A DNA stretch of 64,000 nucleotides from Streptomyces griseoloalbus (GCA_014650015.1 BMUD01000009.1:1-64000); one strand, 5' to 3'; positions 51,586-60,435 are shown, numbered from the stretch's first letter. Numbers and translations are program-made. Notes: a model not told the origin generated them from the letters alone.

Positions 51586-51620
51586 TTGGACTTTCCAAGC
51601 TCCCACTTGGTAAAACCAAG
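51586..51620. promoter_or_regulatory. Two inverted repeats between the HxlR and aminotransferase genes
   Basis: TTGGA-CTT-TCCAA (51586-51598) and CTTGGT-AAA-ACCAAG (51606-51620) share the half-site TTGG/CCAA and lie 20 bases apart centre to centre, about two helical turns. They are the likely binding sites of the HxlR-type regulator, controlling both genes. Confidence 0.6.
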
Positions 51621-51646
51621 CAACACCAGAAACCGGAGGGGCACGC

Positions 51647-52855
51647 ATGGAGTTCCGGCAGTCGAGCAAGCTCAGCGAGGTCTGTTACGAGATCCGCGGT
51701 CCGGTCATCGAGCACGCCAACGCGCTGGAGGAGGCGGGGCACAGCGTGCTGCGCCTGAACACCGGCAATCCGGCCCTGTTCGGTTTCGAGGCGCCGGAGG
51801 AGATCCTCCAGGACATGATCCGGATGCTCCCGCAGGCGCACGGCTACACCGACTCGCGGGGCGTCCTCTCCGCCCGCCGGGCGGTGGCGCAGCGCTACCA
51901 GACCCTGGGCCTGGAGGTCGACGTGGACGACGTCTTCCTCGGCAACGGCGTCTCGGAGCTGGTGTCGATGGCCGTGCAGGCCCTGCTGGAGGACGGCGAC
52001 GAGATCCTCATTCCCGCGCCGGACTTCCCGCTCTGGACCGCGGTGACGACCCTCGCCGGCGGCAAGGCGGTCCACTACCTGTGCGACGAGCAGGCCGACT
52101 GGTACCCCGACCTGGACGACATGGCGGCGAAGATCACGGACCGCACGAAGGCCGTGGTCATCATCAACCCCAACAACCCCACCGGCGCGGTGTATCCGAA
52201 GGAGGTCGTCGAGGGCATCCTCGACCTGGCCCGCCGGCACGGCCTCATGGTCCTCGCCGACGAGATCTACGACCAGATCCTGTACGACGACGCCGTGCAC
52301 CACTCGGCCGCGGCCCTCGCCCCCGACCTGGTGGTCCTCACCTTCTGCGGACTGTCCAAGACCTACCGGGTAGCCGGGTTCCGGTCCGGCTGGCTGGTGG
52401 TCACCGGGCCGAAGCAGCACGCGAAGGACTACGTGGAGGGCCTGACCATGCTGGCCTCCATGCGCCTGTGCGCCAACACCCCCGCCCAGTACGCCATCCA
52501 GGCCGCGCTCGGCGGCCGGCAGTCCATCCGCGAGCTGACCGCGCCCGGCGGCCGGCTGCGCGAACAGCGCGACGTGGCCTGGGAGAAGCTGAACGAGATC
52601 CCCGGCGTGAGCTGTGTGAAGCCGAAGGGCGCGCTGTACGCGTTCCCGCGCATCGATCCGTCCGTGCACAGGATCCACGACGACGAGAGGTTCGTCCTGG
52701 ACCTGCTGCTGCAGGAGAAGATCCAGGTGGTCCAGGGCACCGGCTTCAACTGGCCCTCCCCCGACCACTTCCGCATCCTCACCCTCCCCCACGCCGACGA
52801 CCTGGAGGCGGCGATCGGCCGGATCGGCCGCTTCCTGAGCGGATACCGGCAGTAG
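51647..52855 (+). CDS. PLP-dependent aminotransferase, class I/II (AlaA-like)
   Basis: 402 residues. LRLNTGNPALFGFEAP and AHGYTDSRGVLSARRAVAQ are typical of the alanine/aspartate aminotransferase family; VVIINPNNPTGAVYPKEV binds the cofactor; LVVLTFCGLSKTYRVAGFR holds the Schiff-base Lys and the R-x-G-W. Closest in style to glutamate-pyruvate aminotransferases. The ATG at 51647 follows GGAGGGGC. Controlled, probably, by the divergent HxlR regulator. Confidence 0.93.
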   Translation: MEFRQSSKLSEVCYEIRGPVIEHANALEEAGHSVLRLNTGNPALFGFEAPEEILQDMIRMLPQAHGYTDSRGVLSARRAVAQRYQTLGLEVDVDDVFLGNGVSELVSMAVQALLEDGDEILIPAPDFPLWTAVTTLAGGKAVHYLCDEQADWYPDLDDMAAKITDRTKAVVIINPNNPTGAVYPKEVVEGILDLARRHGLMVLADEIYDQILYDDAVHHSAAALAPDLVVLTFCGLSKTYRVAGFRSGWLVVTGPKQHAKDYVEGLTMLASMRLCANTPAQYAIQAALGGRQSIRELTAPGGRLREQRDVAWEKLNEIPGVSCVKPKGALYAFPRIDPSVHRIHDDERFVLDLLLQEKIQVVQGTGFNWPSPDHFRILTLPHADDLEAAIGRIGRFLSGYRQ

Positions 52856-53014
52856 CGACCGACCATGAGTCGGCCGCCGCCGCATCCTCCGCCCACGTCC
52901 CCACTGGCCACCGGCCCGGTACGAGCACCCGGACCGGAGCGAACCACCGGCGGGGCGAGCGCGTCCGTTTCGCCTTCGGCCCCCAGCGGTGGGCCGCCTC
53001 CGTCCCGTACGCCG

Positions 53015-53050
53015 CCGCTCACCGCCCCTCAGCGGTCAGGCGGTGAGCGG
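53015..53050. terminator. Terminator between the aminotransferase and convergent membrane gene
   Basis: Perfect 12-bp repeat, CCGCTCACCGCC (53015-53026) with 53039-53050. The right arm overlaps the last codons of the minus-strand gene. Confidence 0.6.
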
Positions 53051-53737
53051 TTCGATGTCGGGGCGGCCCTGGGGCCGCGGTGGTCCGGGCGACGGAACCG
53101 GTTCCCCGATCTCCTCCCCCAGCGCGGTCACCGCGCCGTCCAGTACGTCCGGGCCGACGATGTTGATCAGCAACAGGCCGAGCGCGTACGACTTCTGCGT
53201 GTCCGTCATCCCGCTCGCGGCCAGCGACTCCACCGCGGTGGCCAGGTCCTGCTGCTCCTGCTCGGGCAGGTTCTGCAGCAGGGCCAGGCAGAAGGCGGGC
53301 AGGGCGACGCGGGCGCGCTCGAACCGCACCCCGCGCATGATGCGGGTGACCTGCTGGGAGCGGTCCTTGGCGCGCACCCGGTCCACACCCCGGTCGGCCA
53401 CCCCCAGCAGCATCGCGAGGATGAGGTTGGGACCGACGCCGACCTCCTGGTCCCCGATGCGGACGTTGAACAGCGAGCTGCGGAACAGTGCCAGCGCGGC
53501 CAGTCCGGCGACGAGCACCTGGAGGGCCGCCGTCTGGTCGGGGGACGTGGCCCCGAACCGCCAGCCGAAGGCCCGGATGAGCCACAGGACGCCGCCGCTC
53601 GCCGCCGCGTTGAGCAGGACGTAGAACCAGGCGCTGGCGACACCCAGCAGGGCCGACGGGCGGTCGCGGTAGCGCGACATCAGCTCGGCCGTGCCCACCA
53701 GCGCCCCCAGCACGCCCGCCGCGACGAATCCCTGCAC
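53036..53737 (-). CDS. Hypothetical membrane protein
   Basis: 233 residues with three N-terminal hydrophobic helices (FVAAGVLGALVGTAELM, ASAWFYVLLNAAASGGVLW, TAALQVLVAGLAALALF), then a ~120-residue cytoplasmic helical domain (QQVTRIMRGVRFERARVAL, PEQEQQDLATAVESLAAS) and a Pro-rich tail. No family is recognised. It follows the small winged-helix gene after 54 bases on the same strand. Confidence 0.75.
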   Translation of the reverse strand: MQGFVAAGVLGALVGTAELMSRYRDRPSALLGVASAWFYVLLNAAASGGVLWLIRAFGWRFGATSPDQTAALQVLVAGLAALALFRSSLFNVRIGDQEVGVGPNLILAMLLGVADRGVDRVRAKDRSQQVTRIMRGVRFERARVALPAFCLALLQNLPEQEQQDLATAVESLAASGMTDTQKSYALGLLLINIVGPDVLDGAVTALGEEIGEPVPSPGPPRPQGRPDIEPLTA

Positions 53738-53791
53738 CTGGTGTCCTCCCGCCTGTCGCGTTCCCGAACCGGTCCTGCGCCGTCGTACGGA

Positions 53792-54118
53792 CTACCGGGA
53801 TCCCTCGGCGAACCGCCGCCCGGCGGCGGTCAGTTCCAGCGCCTCGTCGGTGCCCTCGGGGATCACCTCGATCAGCTCCAGGCGCCGCAGCACCTCGACC
53901 GCCTCCGCGATCTGGAGCGTGGTGAACCCGAGTTCGGACCGCAGCTCGCCGACCGCGGTGCGCGGCCTGCCGTCGAGGGCGCGCACCACCCGCGCCGCGT
54001 GGGGCGGCAGCGCGTCCGTGGGACGGGCGGCCCCGGACGGCACCTGCGCGGACGGGGACCGACGGCTCGTCGCGTCGAGAAACGTACTGAACGGATCCAC
54101 GGAGTGGTCCTTGGACAT
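53792..54118 (-). CDS. Small winged-helix protein
   Basis: 108 residues from the ATG at 54118, with GGAGG 6 bases upstream. The C-terminal 65 residues form a winged-helix fold (HAARVVRALDGRPRTAVGE, LGFTTLQIAEAVEVLRRLE, LELTAAGRRFAEG), MarR-like without a sensor domain. Probably DNA-binding or a protein-interaction module. Divergent from the Ser/Thr kinase gene. Confidence 0.75.
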   Translation of the reverse strand: MSKDHSVDPFSTFLDATSRRSPSAQVPSGAARPTDALPPHAARVVRALDGRPRTAVGELRSELGFTTLQIAEAVEVLRRLELIEVIPEGTDEALELTAAGRRFAEGSR

Positions 54119-54276
54119 CGCGGTCCTCCTTGGAGCGACACAACTACCGCACCACATCACCCCGTTGGGCGACTTGGGGCGCAAACCGTCCCCGTTCGGG
54201 CGCATCCCCCTACTATACGAGGGTGACATGGATCACAGGGTCCGTTCCGATCCGCGCGAACACGGGGAGAGCGCCG

Positions 54277-55167
54277 ATGGGCACCCGAAACCGGACGCTG
54301 CTCATGGACCGCTGGGCGATCGGCCCGCGGCTGGGCCGGGGCGGGATGGGCACCGTCTACAGCGCCGTCGACCGGGCCGGCGGCGAGCGGTGCGCCGTGA
54401 AGGTCCTGCGCCAGGACGCCGCTTCGCATCCTCCGGGCGGGGACCCGCGCGTCCTGCGGGAGCTGCGTACCGCCGAGGCGCTCGTCCACCCCCATGTGGT
54501 GCGCACCCATGCCTGCGGGTACGCCGACGGGCGGTACTTCCTGGTGATGGAGCTGTGCGAGGGCGGCAGCCTGGAGGAGCGGGTGCGCCACGCCGGGCCG
54601 CTCGGCCCGGACGCGGCGGTCGCCCTGTTCCTCGACGTGCTCGACGGTCTGCACCACGCGCACACGGCGCCCCTGGAGGCCGTCGACGCCGAGGGCAGGC
54701 CGGTCCGCGTCACGGGTGTGGTCCACCGTGACATCAAGCCGCACAACCTTCTGCTGACGGGCGATCCGTCGGCGCCGGAGGTGAAGATCGCGGACTTCGG
54801 ACTGGCCAAGTCGTACGAGCTGGCCGGGGCGAGCGGGCTGACCCGTACGGGCGCGTCGGCGGGGACACCGGCCTTCATGCCCCGGCAGCAGGTCGTCAAC
54901 TTCAAGTACGCCCGGCCCGACGTGGACGTCTGGGCGGTCGCGGCGTCCCTGTACTTCGTGCTGAGCGGAGGCCGCACCCCGCGGGACTTCCCACCCGACC
55001 GCGACCCCTGGCTGACCGCCTGGCACAGCGCGCCCGTCCCGCTGTCACAGCGGGCGCCGGGCGTCCCCCCGCGCCTGGCCCGCCTGGTCGACGACGCCCT
55101 GACCGACACACCGCACATCCGCTTCCCCACCGCCGCCGCCCTCCGGTCGGCCCTGGCGGCGGTGTAG
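54277..55167 (+). CDS. Soluble Ser/Thr protein kinase (PknB-type)
   Basis: 296 residues: a kinase domain and almost nothing else. Gly-rich loop LGRGGMGTVYSAVD, Lys in CAVKVLRQD, catalytic loop VVHRDIKPHNLLL, DFG in KIADFGLAKSY, and an activation segment with SAGTPAFMPRQQ. No transmembrane or PASTA segment, so it is cytoplasmic. The ATG at 54277 (GGGGAG upstream) was chosen; the frame is open from 54,130. Followed after 63 bases by a second, larger kinase gene. Confidence 0.9.
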   Translation: MGTRNRTLLMDRWAIGPRLGRGGMGTVYSAVDRAGGERCAVKVLRQDAASHPPGGDPRVLRELRTAEALVHPHVVRTHACGYADGRYFLVMELCEGGSLEERVRHAGPLGPDAAVALFLDVLDGLHHAHTAPLEAVDAEGRPVRVTGVVHRDIKPHNLLLTGDPSAPEVKIADFGLAKSYELAGASGLTRTGASAGTPAFMPRQQVVNFKYARPDVDVWAVAASLYFVLSGGRTPRDFPPDRDPWLTAWHSAPVPLSQRAPGVPPRLARLVDDALTDTPHIRFPTAAALRSALAAV

Positions 55168-55230
55168 TCCCGGACACCGGGGACGCCGCTGCCGCCCTCC
55201 CCACCGCTTCCTCCCGGAAGGATCCGTCTC

Positions 55231-58200
55231 ATGCCGGCGCACAGCTCACGCTCCTGGCCGTCGTCCGGAGACCGTTCCCCGAGGGGGGACGACACCGGCT
55301 GGCGGACGGGAGCGACGGTCCTGGGCGAGTTCGTCGTCGAACGCGCCCTGGGCAGCGGCGGATTCGGCGCGGTCGTGCTGGCGGTGAGCCGGCGCACCGG
55401 CGACCGGTACGCGATCAAGCGCGTGCACCGCGCCGACCCGGTGGAGCAGGGGCGGTTCCTCACCGAGGCGCAGCGCTGGATCGGGCTGCCGCCGCATCCG
55501 CACATCACCCCCTGCCACTTCACCCGCAGCGTGGGGAACCAGCTGGCGGTGTTCAGCGAGTACGTCGCCGGAGGGTCCCTGGCGGACTGGATCTCGGACG
55601 GACGGCTGTACGCGGGCACCCCGGGCGAGGTCCTGCGCACTGTGCTGCGCATCGCCGTGGAGGCCGCCTGGGGGCTGGACGCCGCGCACGCCCACGGGCT
55701 GCTCCACCTCGACACCAAACCCGGCAACGTCCTGCTCACCGAGGACGGCGGCGCGCGCATCACCGACTTCGGGCTCGCGGCGGGCGGCGAGCGGGACGAC
55801 AAGGAGATCATCGGCACGGAGTTCGCCCTGGATTTCCTCGCCCGCGAGGGTGACGGCATCGACGCCGCGACCAGCGAGGTGCTCAAGACCGTGCTGCGGC
55901 AGACGCTGGCGGAGGCGCGCGCGCAGGAGGCGCCGCCGCCGAGCGCGGTCGCGGAGGGCGTCACCCCCGGCTACACCTCCCCGGAACAGGCCGAGGGACG
56001 CCCGCTGACCCGGCCCGCCGATCTGTGGAGCTGGGCCGTCACCGTGCTGGAGATGTTCACCGGCGGGCGTACCTGGCCGTCGGGGACCGTCGCCGGTGCC
56101 GCGCTGGAGGCGTTCCTGGAGGCACAGCGCGACGGTGCGGCCGGCCCGGTCGCCATGCCCGACGGGGTGGCCGCGCTGCTGCGGGCCTGTTTCCGGACCG
56201 ATCCGCGCCAGCGTCCCGAGTCGCTGCGGGACGCGGCGGACAGCCTGGTGCGGACCGCCGTGCGGGAGTGCGGGATCCCGCTGCCCGGTGATCCGCCGCC
56301 CGCCCTGCCGCGGCCCTCCCTGAAGGGCGGCTTCGAACGGCGGATGCCCGGTGGGTCCGCCTGGCAGGATCCCCGGGAACTGCTCGGTGCCGCCTACGAC
56401 GCCGCCGGCCGGGACCCCGGGGAGGCGGTGCGGTTCTGGCCGAGCGGGCACGGCAGCCGGGCCTCGCAGTCCATGGAGGATCTGCGGGCGCTCACCGAGG
56501 CGGCCCGGGTCCTCGACACCGTGCGGGACCCCGAAGTCCCGGTGCGGCTCCTGCGGGCACGGGTGACCGCCGAGTCGGGCCGGGTACGGCACAGCCTCAA
56601 CGACCTGTCCGGAGCCGTCGAGGCGTACCGCTCGAGTGCCCGGGCCCTGGAGGAGCTGGAGCGCCTGGCGGGACCGGACTTCGAGCACGCCCTCTGGCTG
56701 CGGCTCACGGTGCTGCACTCGCTCGCCATCGTCCTGCGGCTGTCGGGATCCGCCGGTGAGTCGGTGGCGATCTGCGATCAGGTCCTCGACGCGGCGACCG
56801 CGCTCCCTGATCCGGTGGAGGCCGCCCGGGTCCGGGGCATGGCCCTGGGGACGAAGGCGAACGCCGTCGGCGATCCGCACGAACGGATCCCGCTGGCCGA
56901 ACAGGCCGTCCGGGCCATGACCGTCGCCGGTGACGACGAGGGCCTGGCCCTGGCGCTCGCCGGCCGGGCCGCGGCGCTGGAGGAGGCGGGACGGCCGGGC
57001 GAGGCGACCGCCGTGTGGGAGCGGGCCGAGGCGATGATCGAGGCCGCCGCCGCGCCGGGCCGGGCCGATCTCGACGCCGTCCGGGCCATCCTGCGCCTCA
57101 ACCGGGCGATCACCGCCGACGGCACACAGGACGCGGCCCGGTACGCCCGGAAGGCGATCGAACTGTACGAGCCGCTGGTGCGGGAGAGCGGCCGGCACGA
57201 GGTGGCCGGGGACCTGGGACGGGCCCTGCTGCTGTCCGGCCTGGGACACGAACACGCCGGGCACCCGCAGGAGGCCCTCGCCTCGTACCGGTCGGCCCGC
57301 GCCGTGCTGGAGGACGCGGTACTGCGGGACGGCCGGCTGGAGTACACCCGGTTTCTCGCGCAGGCGCACGACCACGAGTCGACGCTCGTGCGGGGCCTCG
57401 GGGACCCGGCCGCCGCCGTCGCCCTCGCCCGGCGGGCCGTCGAGGTGTGGGACCGGCTCAGCGCCACGGACGGCCGCAGCGCCTGGGCGGTCGAACGGGC
57501 CGACGCCCGGCACAAAGTCGCCGACGCGCTCATCGACGCGGGTGAAGGAGCCGCGGCGGCACGGGAGTTGGACGAGGCCGAACGGGTACTGGGGACGGCG
57601 CCCGGGACGGGCTCGGGCGCCCGCCTGGTCGCGACGCTGATCCGCAACGGGCGGGCCGTGCTGCACCGCAGGTCGGGTGACCCCGATGCCGCGTGCCGCG
57701 AGGCGCGGGCCGCGCTCGAGGTGCTGGGCATGCCGAGCACCCCTCAGGAGGAGCACGTCCGGGTGCAGTGCCTGCAGACGCTCAACGCCTCACTGGGCAA
57801 CCTGGGACTGTACGAGGAGGCGCTGGCGGTCGTCGATGACATCGCCGCGGCGGTGGAGTCCCTGGTCGCGCGCGGTGAGGCGTCCCTGAACGATGTCGCG
57901 GGCGCCCGCCAGCGCCGGGCCAACGCCCTGCTGCAGCTCGGCCATGTCGACGAGGCGAAGGAGCCGGCCCGCCAGGCGCTGCGGGACTACCGCAGCCTGA
58001 TCGACGCCGGACGCGACGACCTGGTGAGCGAGGCGGCCCGGCTGCGCGGGGCCCTGTCCGTCGCACTCCAGCGGTCCGGCGATCTCGACGGCGCGGCCCA
58101 CGAGGTGGAGGCGATGCGCCGGCACTTCGCCGAGCAGACCGCGTATCCGTGGCAGCGCCTGCTCCCGGCACAGGCCGTGAACACGGCGGCCTCCCTGGGT

Positions 58201-58761
58201 GCCGACCCCAACGCGCTGCTGCTGCGGGGCCTGGACCACCGGCTCGCCGACCTGGCGAAGGTACGGACCGTGAAGCCGCGGCATCTGGAACGCCTGCTCG
58301 CCGATCTCGCCCGCGAGCGCGACGAGCTGGTCTCGGGGTCGAGGTCCGTCATGGAGCCGGCCCAGGTGTCGCAGGCCCTGGAGGACCTGTGCGGCAGCCT
58401 GCTGTGGCTGGCGGACAGGCACCCGCGGGACACGGTGTTCGAGGCGGGCATGGTGACGGGGCTGTTGTCCGGCGTGACCGCGATGCGCTGCGGCCGCGGC
58501 GGCGCGGCCGACCGCGGGTTCCGGCTGGCGATCGCCCACGGGCGGGTCCTGGTGCGGGACCGCGGGCGGCTGGATCACCTCCCGCTGTGGGTCGACGCGC
58601 ATGTGGCGTTGGCGTCCTGGCAGGCCTTCCGGGGTGACGACGACGGGTCCGCGCACACGATGCGCGAGCTGGACGGCCGGCTCGCCGCCGCCGTCCCCGC
58701 GCAGGCGGCCGCCTGGTCGGCCCGCGCCCGCCAGACCCTGGCCTCGTTCCGACATCCCTAG
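55231..58761 (+). CDS. Large Ser/Thr kinase with TPR-like C-terminal half
   Basis: 1,176 residues. The kinase domain (30-340) has LGSGGFGAVVLAVS, K63, H159-L-D161-T-K163-P-G-N166 and DFG at 179-181. The usual Arg of the HRD motif is Leu, so it is a non-RD kinase. The activation segment carries a ~50-residue insertion before GVTPGYTSPEQAEG. The C-terminal ~750 residues are tandem helical repeats of TPR type, with many Ala/Arg-rich 35-40 residue units (EAVEAYRSSARALEELERL; QEALASYRSARAVLEDA; EEALAVVDDIAAAVESL). No membrane segment. Probably phosphorylates partners gathered by the TPR scaffold, and works with the upstream kinase. Confidence 0.88.
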   Translation: MPAHSSRSWPSSGDRSPRGDDTGWRTGATVLGEFVVERALGSGGFGAVVLAVSRRTGDRYAIKRVHRADPVEQGRFLTEAQRWIGLPPHPHITPCHFTRSVGNQLAVFSEYVAGGSLADWISDGRLYAGTPGEVLRTVLRIAVEAAWGLDAAHAHGLLHLDTKPGNVLLTEDGGARITDFGLAAGGERDDKEIIGTEFALDFLAREGDGIDAATSEVLKTVLRQTLAEARAQEAPPPSAVAEGVTPGYTSPEQAEGRPLTRPADLWSWAVTVLEMFTGGRTWPSGTVAGAALEAFLEAQRDGAAGPVAMPDGVAALLRACFRTDPRQRPESLRDAADSLVRTAVRECGIPLPGDPPPALPRPSLKGGFERRMPGGSAWQDPRELLGAAYDAAGRDPGEAVRFWPSGHGSRASQSMEDLRALTEAARVLDTVRDPEVPVRLLRARVTAESGRVRHSLNDLSGAVEAYRSSARALEELERLAGPDFEHALWLRLTVLHSLAIVLRLSGSAGESVAICDQVLDAATALPDPVEAARVRGMALGTKANAVGDPHERIPLAEQAVRAMTVAGDDEGLALALAGRAAALEEAGRPGEATAVWERAEAMIEAAAAPGRADLDAVRAILRLNRAITADGTQDAARYARKAIELYEPLVRESGRHEVAGDLGRALLLSGLGHEHAGHPQEALASYRSARAVLEDAVLRDGRLEYTRFLAQAHDHESTLVRGLGDPAAAVALARRAVEVWDRLSATDGRSAWAVERADARHKVADALIDAGEGAAAARELDEAERVLGTAPGTGSGARLVATLIRNGRAVLHRRSGDPDAACREARAALEVLGMPSTPQEEHVRVQCLQTLNASLGNLGLYEEALAVVDDIAAAVESLVARGEASLNDVAGARQRRANALLQLGHVDEAKEPARQALRDYRSLIDAGRDDLVSEAARLRGALSVALQRSGDLDGAAHEVEAMRRHFAEQTAYPWQRLLPAQAVNTAASLGADPNALLLRGLDHRLADLAKVRTVKPRHLERLLADLARERDELVSGSRSVMEPAQVSQALEDLCGSLLWLADRHPRDTVFEAGMVTGLLSGVTAMRCGRGGAADRGFRLAIAHGRVLVRDRGRLDHLPLWVDAHVALASWQAFRGDDDGSAHTMRELDGRLAAAVPAQAAAWSARARQTLASFRHP

Positions 58762-58800
58762 GGCCGGTCTGACAATGCGCGTCGTCGCCCGCAGGGCGGC

Positions 58801-58907
58801 CTCGCGGCGTCAGGTGCGTGCTCTCGGCGTGCCGGGCGCAGAGCCTCGTACGGGATGTACTCGGCTCCGCGCCCGGTGCGGCGAGAGTGCGTGCATGGCG
58901 TCGCGAG
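58801..58907 (+). ncRNA. 107-nt long hairpin with many G-U pairs, candidate structured RNA or REP/MITE-like element
   Basis: Positions 58801-58851 fold back on 58857-58907 with a 5-base loop (GGGAT). Of 51 position pairs, 38 are Watson-Crick, 8 are G-U and 5 are mismatches, with no bulges. The G-U pairs exist only in the plus-strand transcript; on the minus strand they would be A-C clashes, so the sequence seems kept as plus-strand RNA. It lies 40 bases past the kinase stop and 96 bases before the next gene's start. A shorter hairpin (ATGGCC-agaca-GGCCAT) follows at 58918-58934. Confidence 0.6.
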
Positions 58908-59003
58908 ACAGGCGGGAATGGCCAGACAGGCCATAGGCTGCCCCGCTGTCGGTGCCCCGGCGTACTGTGCGCAGCAGGAGACGGCACGGGAGAGGAGCGT
59001 GGT

Positions 59004-59708
59004 GTGACCCGACCGCCGACCGCCGCGCAGCGGCGGGTCATCGAGGCGGCCGACCCCGTCACCGGGCGGCTGCGGGGGACGCGGGCGCAGCTCGCCGCGC
59101 TGGTGAAACGCGGGCTCGCCTTCCGGCATGCGCGGCCGCCGCACGATCACTTCCTGACGCCGGCAGGGCATCGGATACGGGAGGCGGAGGAGGGGCCGGG
59201 TACGGAGGCGGAGCCCGGCGCGGAGGCGGAGCCCGGCGCGGAGGCGGAGCCCGGCGCGGAGGCGGAGCCCGGCGCGGTGGCGGCGGAGCGGACTGCCGCG
59301 GCCGGTGTGTTCGCCGCGCGGGCCGGCGGCGAGGACCCCGCGCCGGAGTCCGGCCCCGCCCGGCTCCGGGAGGTGCGCGGTGCCTGGCAGGGCATGCTGG
59401 AGCTGCGCCGGATGACCAACCCCGACGGTGCCACGGACCGGCCCTGTGGCTGGGAGCGCTCGCATCTGGTGCGGGCCGCCGCGCTCGCCCTGGAGGCCGC
59501 CGGACACCGCCCGGCCGGCCCGGACGGCGAGGGCGGTTACCGCGTGCGGGAGACCCCGCAGCCGGAGGCGGTCGCCGTGCACGCACCGGACGCAGAGACG
59601 CTGCGGGCCTCGGCGGCCACACTGGAGCGGAGCGGCTGGCAGGTCGGTGCGTACACGGAACCCCGCACCCGGGCACGCTATCTGCTGGCCTCCCCCCGCC
59701 GGGTGTGA
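59004..59708 (+). CDS. Hypothetical protein with an acidic repeat
   Basis: 234 residues from a GTG at 59004 (GAGAGGAG upstream). The N-terminal part (TAAQRRVIEAADPVTGRLR, LAALVKRGLAFRHARPPHD, HFLTPAGHRIRE) looks like a winged-helix domain. Then comes a run of four EAEPGA repeats, and a C-terminal domain (SHLVRAAALALEAAGHRPA, ETLRASAATLERSGWQVGA) that I do not recognise. Soluble. The 18-bp DNA repeat could vary in number between strains. Confidence 0.7.
   Translation: MTRPPTAAQRRVIEAADPVTGRLRGTRAQLAALVKRGLAFRHARPPHDHFLTPAGHRIREAEEGPGTEAEPGAEAEPGAEAEPGAEAEPGAVAAERTAAAGVFAARAGGEDPAPESGPARLREVRGAWQGMLELRRMTNPDGATDRPCGWERSHLVRAAALALEAAGHRPAGPDGEGGYRVRETPQPEAVAVHAPDAETLRASAATLERSGWQVGAYTEPRTRARYLLASPRRV
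59205..59276 (+). repeat. Four perfect 18-bp tandem repeats
   Basis: GAGGCGGAGCCCGGCGCG is repeated four times without change inside the coding sequence, encoding EAEPGA four times. The frame is kept whatever the copy number. Confidence 0.9.
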
Positions 59709-59766
59709 GGGACGTGCCACGATCGGTGCGCAGGGCACCGAACCGAGCAGGCGTGAAGGGAACGCA

Positions 59767-60189
59767 GTGAGCGAGCCGTTTTCCGTCCGTGTGACCGTGC
59801 GCGGATACGAGACCGACGTGCAGGGCCACCTCAACCAGGCCGTGTATCTCAACTACGCGGAGCACGCGCGCTGGTCGCTGCTCCAGGAGGCGGGGATCAC
59901 CCAGTCCGGCCTCATCTCCCAGGGCGTGGGACCGGTCGCCCTGGAGACCACCATCCGCTACAGGCGCGAACTGCTCGCCGGCGACGAGGTCGACGTGAGC
60001 TGCGCCTTCACCTGGGGCGGCGGCAAGGTCTTCCGTATCGAGCAGACCATCACCAAGTCCGACGGCACGGTGGCGGCCGAGATCACGGCGGTCGGCGGCC
60101 TGCTGGACCTCGAGCAGCGCAAGCTCGTGCCGAACCCCCAGGAGGTCTTCCGGGACCTGGCGAAGGACCCGGGCCTGTTCGGGCTGTAG
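59767..60189 (+). CDS. Acyl-CoA thioesterase, 4HBT hotdog family
   Basis: 140 residues from a GTG at 59767 with AAGGGAA upstream. VRGYETDVQGHLNQAVYLNY is the 4-hydroxybenzoyl-CoA thioesterase signature with the Asp and following NxxYL; FRIEQTITKSDGTVAAEIT is the central strand pair. Hydrolyses an acyl-CoA of unknown identity. Full length for the family. 58 bases separate it from the gene upstream. Confidence 0.88.
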   Translation: MSEPFSVRVTVRGYETDVQGHLNQAVYLNYAEHARWSLLQEAGITQSGLISQGVGPVALETTIRYRRELLAGDEVDVSCAFTWGGGKVFRIEQTITKSDGTVAAEITAVGGLLDLEQRKLVPNPQEVFRDLAKDPGLFGL

Positions 60190-60209
60190 TACCCGCGCGT
60201 CGGCCGGCT

Positions 60210-60435
60210 CGCGGGAGTGCTCGGTGTCACAGGCCGCCCGCGACTCGGCGATGCGGACCCGATGACGTGCGGCCCAGTCCGTCAGCCGCGGCAGGGTCTC
60301 GTGCAACTCGCGGGCCGTCGCCGTGAGTTCCTACTCCGCCTTCGGCTCCACCGTCGCGTGGACGGTACGGCTGACCAGTCCCTCGCGCTCCAGGTTGCGC
60401 AGGGCGAGGTCGGCCTGCGGTCCCGAAGGCCCACT
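60210..60435 (-). pseudogene. HxlR-type regulator relic with an in-frame stop
   Basis: Minus-strand residues ADLALRNLEREGLVSRTVH, ATVEPKAE, TAG (60331-60333), ELTATARELHETLPRLTDW and AARHRVRIAES follow the C-terminal half of an HxlR winged helix (L-R-x-L-E-x-x-G-L-V-x-R ... V-E-Y-x-L-T). The stop sits where the conserved Tyr codon should be (TAC to TAG). The N-terminal helices are missing beyond about 60,435. Inactive. Confidence 0.65.
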
